Assembly (NCBI RefSeq): GCF_022201045.2
Contig: NC_068558.1
Location: forward strand, 2,418,001-2,482,000
Direction: 5' to 3'
DNA from: Citrus sinensis
Taxonomy: Eukaryota; Streptophyta; Magnoliopsida; Sapindales; Rutaceae
DNA: 64,000 nt
A program made the translations under genes and the position numbers. Below, one piece after another: positions 63,263 to 64,000 of this stretch. Position 1 is the first letter of the stretch. Each line of letters starts with the position of its first letter. The notes beneath the pieces are model-generated. The model saw nothing but the letters and a program-made list of their open reading frames with translations. It did no database searches and was not told the origin of the DNA.

Positions 63263-63520
63263 ATTAAACGTAACGGAGCCGATTTGTAATTTAATATTTT
63301 AAGCCCATTGTCACATTCATAAGTACCAAGTGAACTGCAACAATTTATGGAAATGGGTGGGAAGCGTTATAATTTGCTCAAGACTGTTTAACAATCTTTA
63401 AAGTCCCATGGTTTATCTAACAACATCAAGTCTTTGAAGTCTATTTCTTTTGTCGATGTGGATGATAACAGATAGGTAGCTAGGTAACTTTAAAACTAAT
63501 TACAGAAAGAAAAATTGAAT

Positions 63521-64000
63521 CTAAAGTGGAAAATAGTCCTTCTCAACTTGTCTGCTCCACAGATAATAAGCAGCATAAATCCACTGTGGATGCACCAAAA
63601 ACTTGTTGTGTTGCTCCGCCAACCGATGACCTTTTATTCCCAGCCTTGATGAGACGGAGACCACTTGTGCCACCGACAAGTTGTACACATCCGTACATGC
63701 AGCACCCAACTCGCCAGCCCTCCATTTGAGTAATGGAAATTCAAATTCCTTATCATCAACATCCCTGCTAAAGAACAATGTGCATCTTACAAGAATCTGC
63801 CTCTGAATTTTCCCCAAGAAACACCTAACATCTCCGCAAACCGGATTCTCAAAAAACAACCCATGAACTGTTTTCATAACTCGAAGAACATTCACAAGTG
63901 CCCCATTCAACTAGTTCTCATCAGTGTTCCTCTCAGAAAAGGATTTCTGAAGAATATTATTCTTCTTATTTCTTCTCTCTTTAAAATAATTATAGCTCCC
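63521..64000 (-). pseudogene. CTD phosphatase-like copy 2 with a nonsense codon (runs off the window)
   Basis: From 63471 the sequence matches the CTD phosphatase-like gene at 47837-48360 at roughly 95 percent identity, in the same orientation. The BRCT-containing end is open (63521-63910, ending DYFPL). However, the codon equivalent to glutamate in NTDENELNG is TAG here (63911-63913), which would separate the catalytic half from the BRCT half. The upstream part continues beyond the window, so the catalytic region cannot be judged. It could be a pseudogene or, less likely, encode a truncated phosphatase-only protein. Confidence 0.8.

Overview
The window is nuclear DNA of a eudicot plant. It has AT-rich intergenic DNA, genes split by short GT-AG introns, a plant-specific gene set and many small DNA-transposon derivatives. 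The proteins resemble those of woody rosids such as Citrus; that genus is an inference from memory, not something tested here. I see no bacterial, organellar or viral gene cluster.

Layout. (1) 1-14 kb: three tandem two-exon genes for Nodulin-like/NFD4-type major-facilitator transporters (1169-2941, 9378-11388, 12053-13962). Copies one and two are separated by 6.4 kb holding several miniature inverted-repeat elements, a 1.55 kb Mutator-like element with a perfect 10-bp target duplication, and a shrunken HIPL pseudogene relic. (2) 15.5-19 kb: a nine-exon ELF5/WBP11-type proline-rich nuclear protein. (3) 19.8-27.7 kb: a decayed HIPL (hedgehog-interacting-protein-like) pseudogene, then an intact seven-exon HIPL gene whose spliced product is 695 aa. 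(4) 29.6-37.6 kb: a twelve-exon DDT-domain chromatin protein (DDR4-like), convergent with an intronless membrane-anchored AAA-ATPase on the minus strand. (5) 38-47 kb: a second Mutator-like element, a seven-exon minus-strand TFIIB gene with a 25-nt microexon, and a foldback element. (6) 47-64 kb: an accessory, duplication-rich region. It holds an intronless FCP1/CPL4-like CTD phosphatase with a BRCT domain, three near-identical intronless germin-like genes in tandem, F-box gene relics on both sides, a tRNA-derived SINE, a 5'-truncated LINE, and a second phosphatase copy that carries a nonsense codon and runs off the window end.

The genes do not form one pathway. ELF5, DDR4, TFIIB and the phosphatase family are all nuclear and act in transcription or RNA processing, but their proximity is probably chance. 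The main themes are tandem duplication (transporters, HIPL, germin-like genes, phosphatases) and small transposons. Exon joins were worked out by hand from GT-AG sites, reading-frame continuity and family knowledge; for every multi-exon gene listed the summed coding length is a multiple of three. The strongest candidates for something undescribed are a two-copy foldback MITE family with 9-bp target duplications, the homogenised core of the germin-like triplet, and the in-frame 11-residue duplication in the CTD-phosphatase-like gene.
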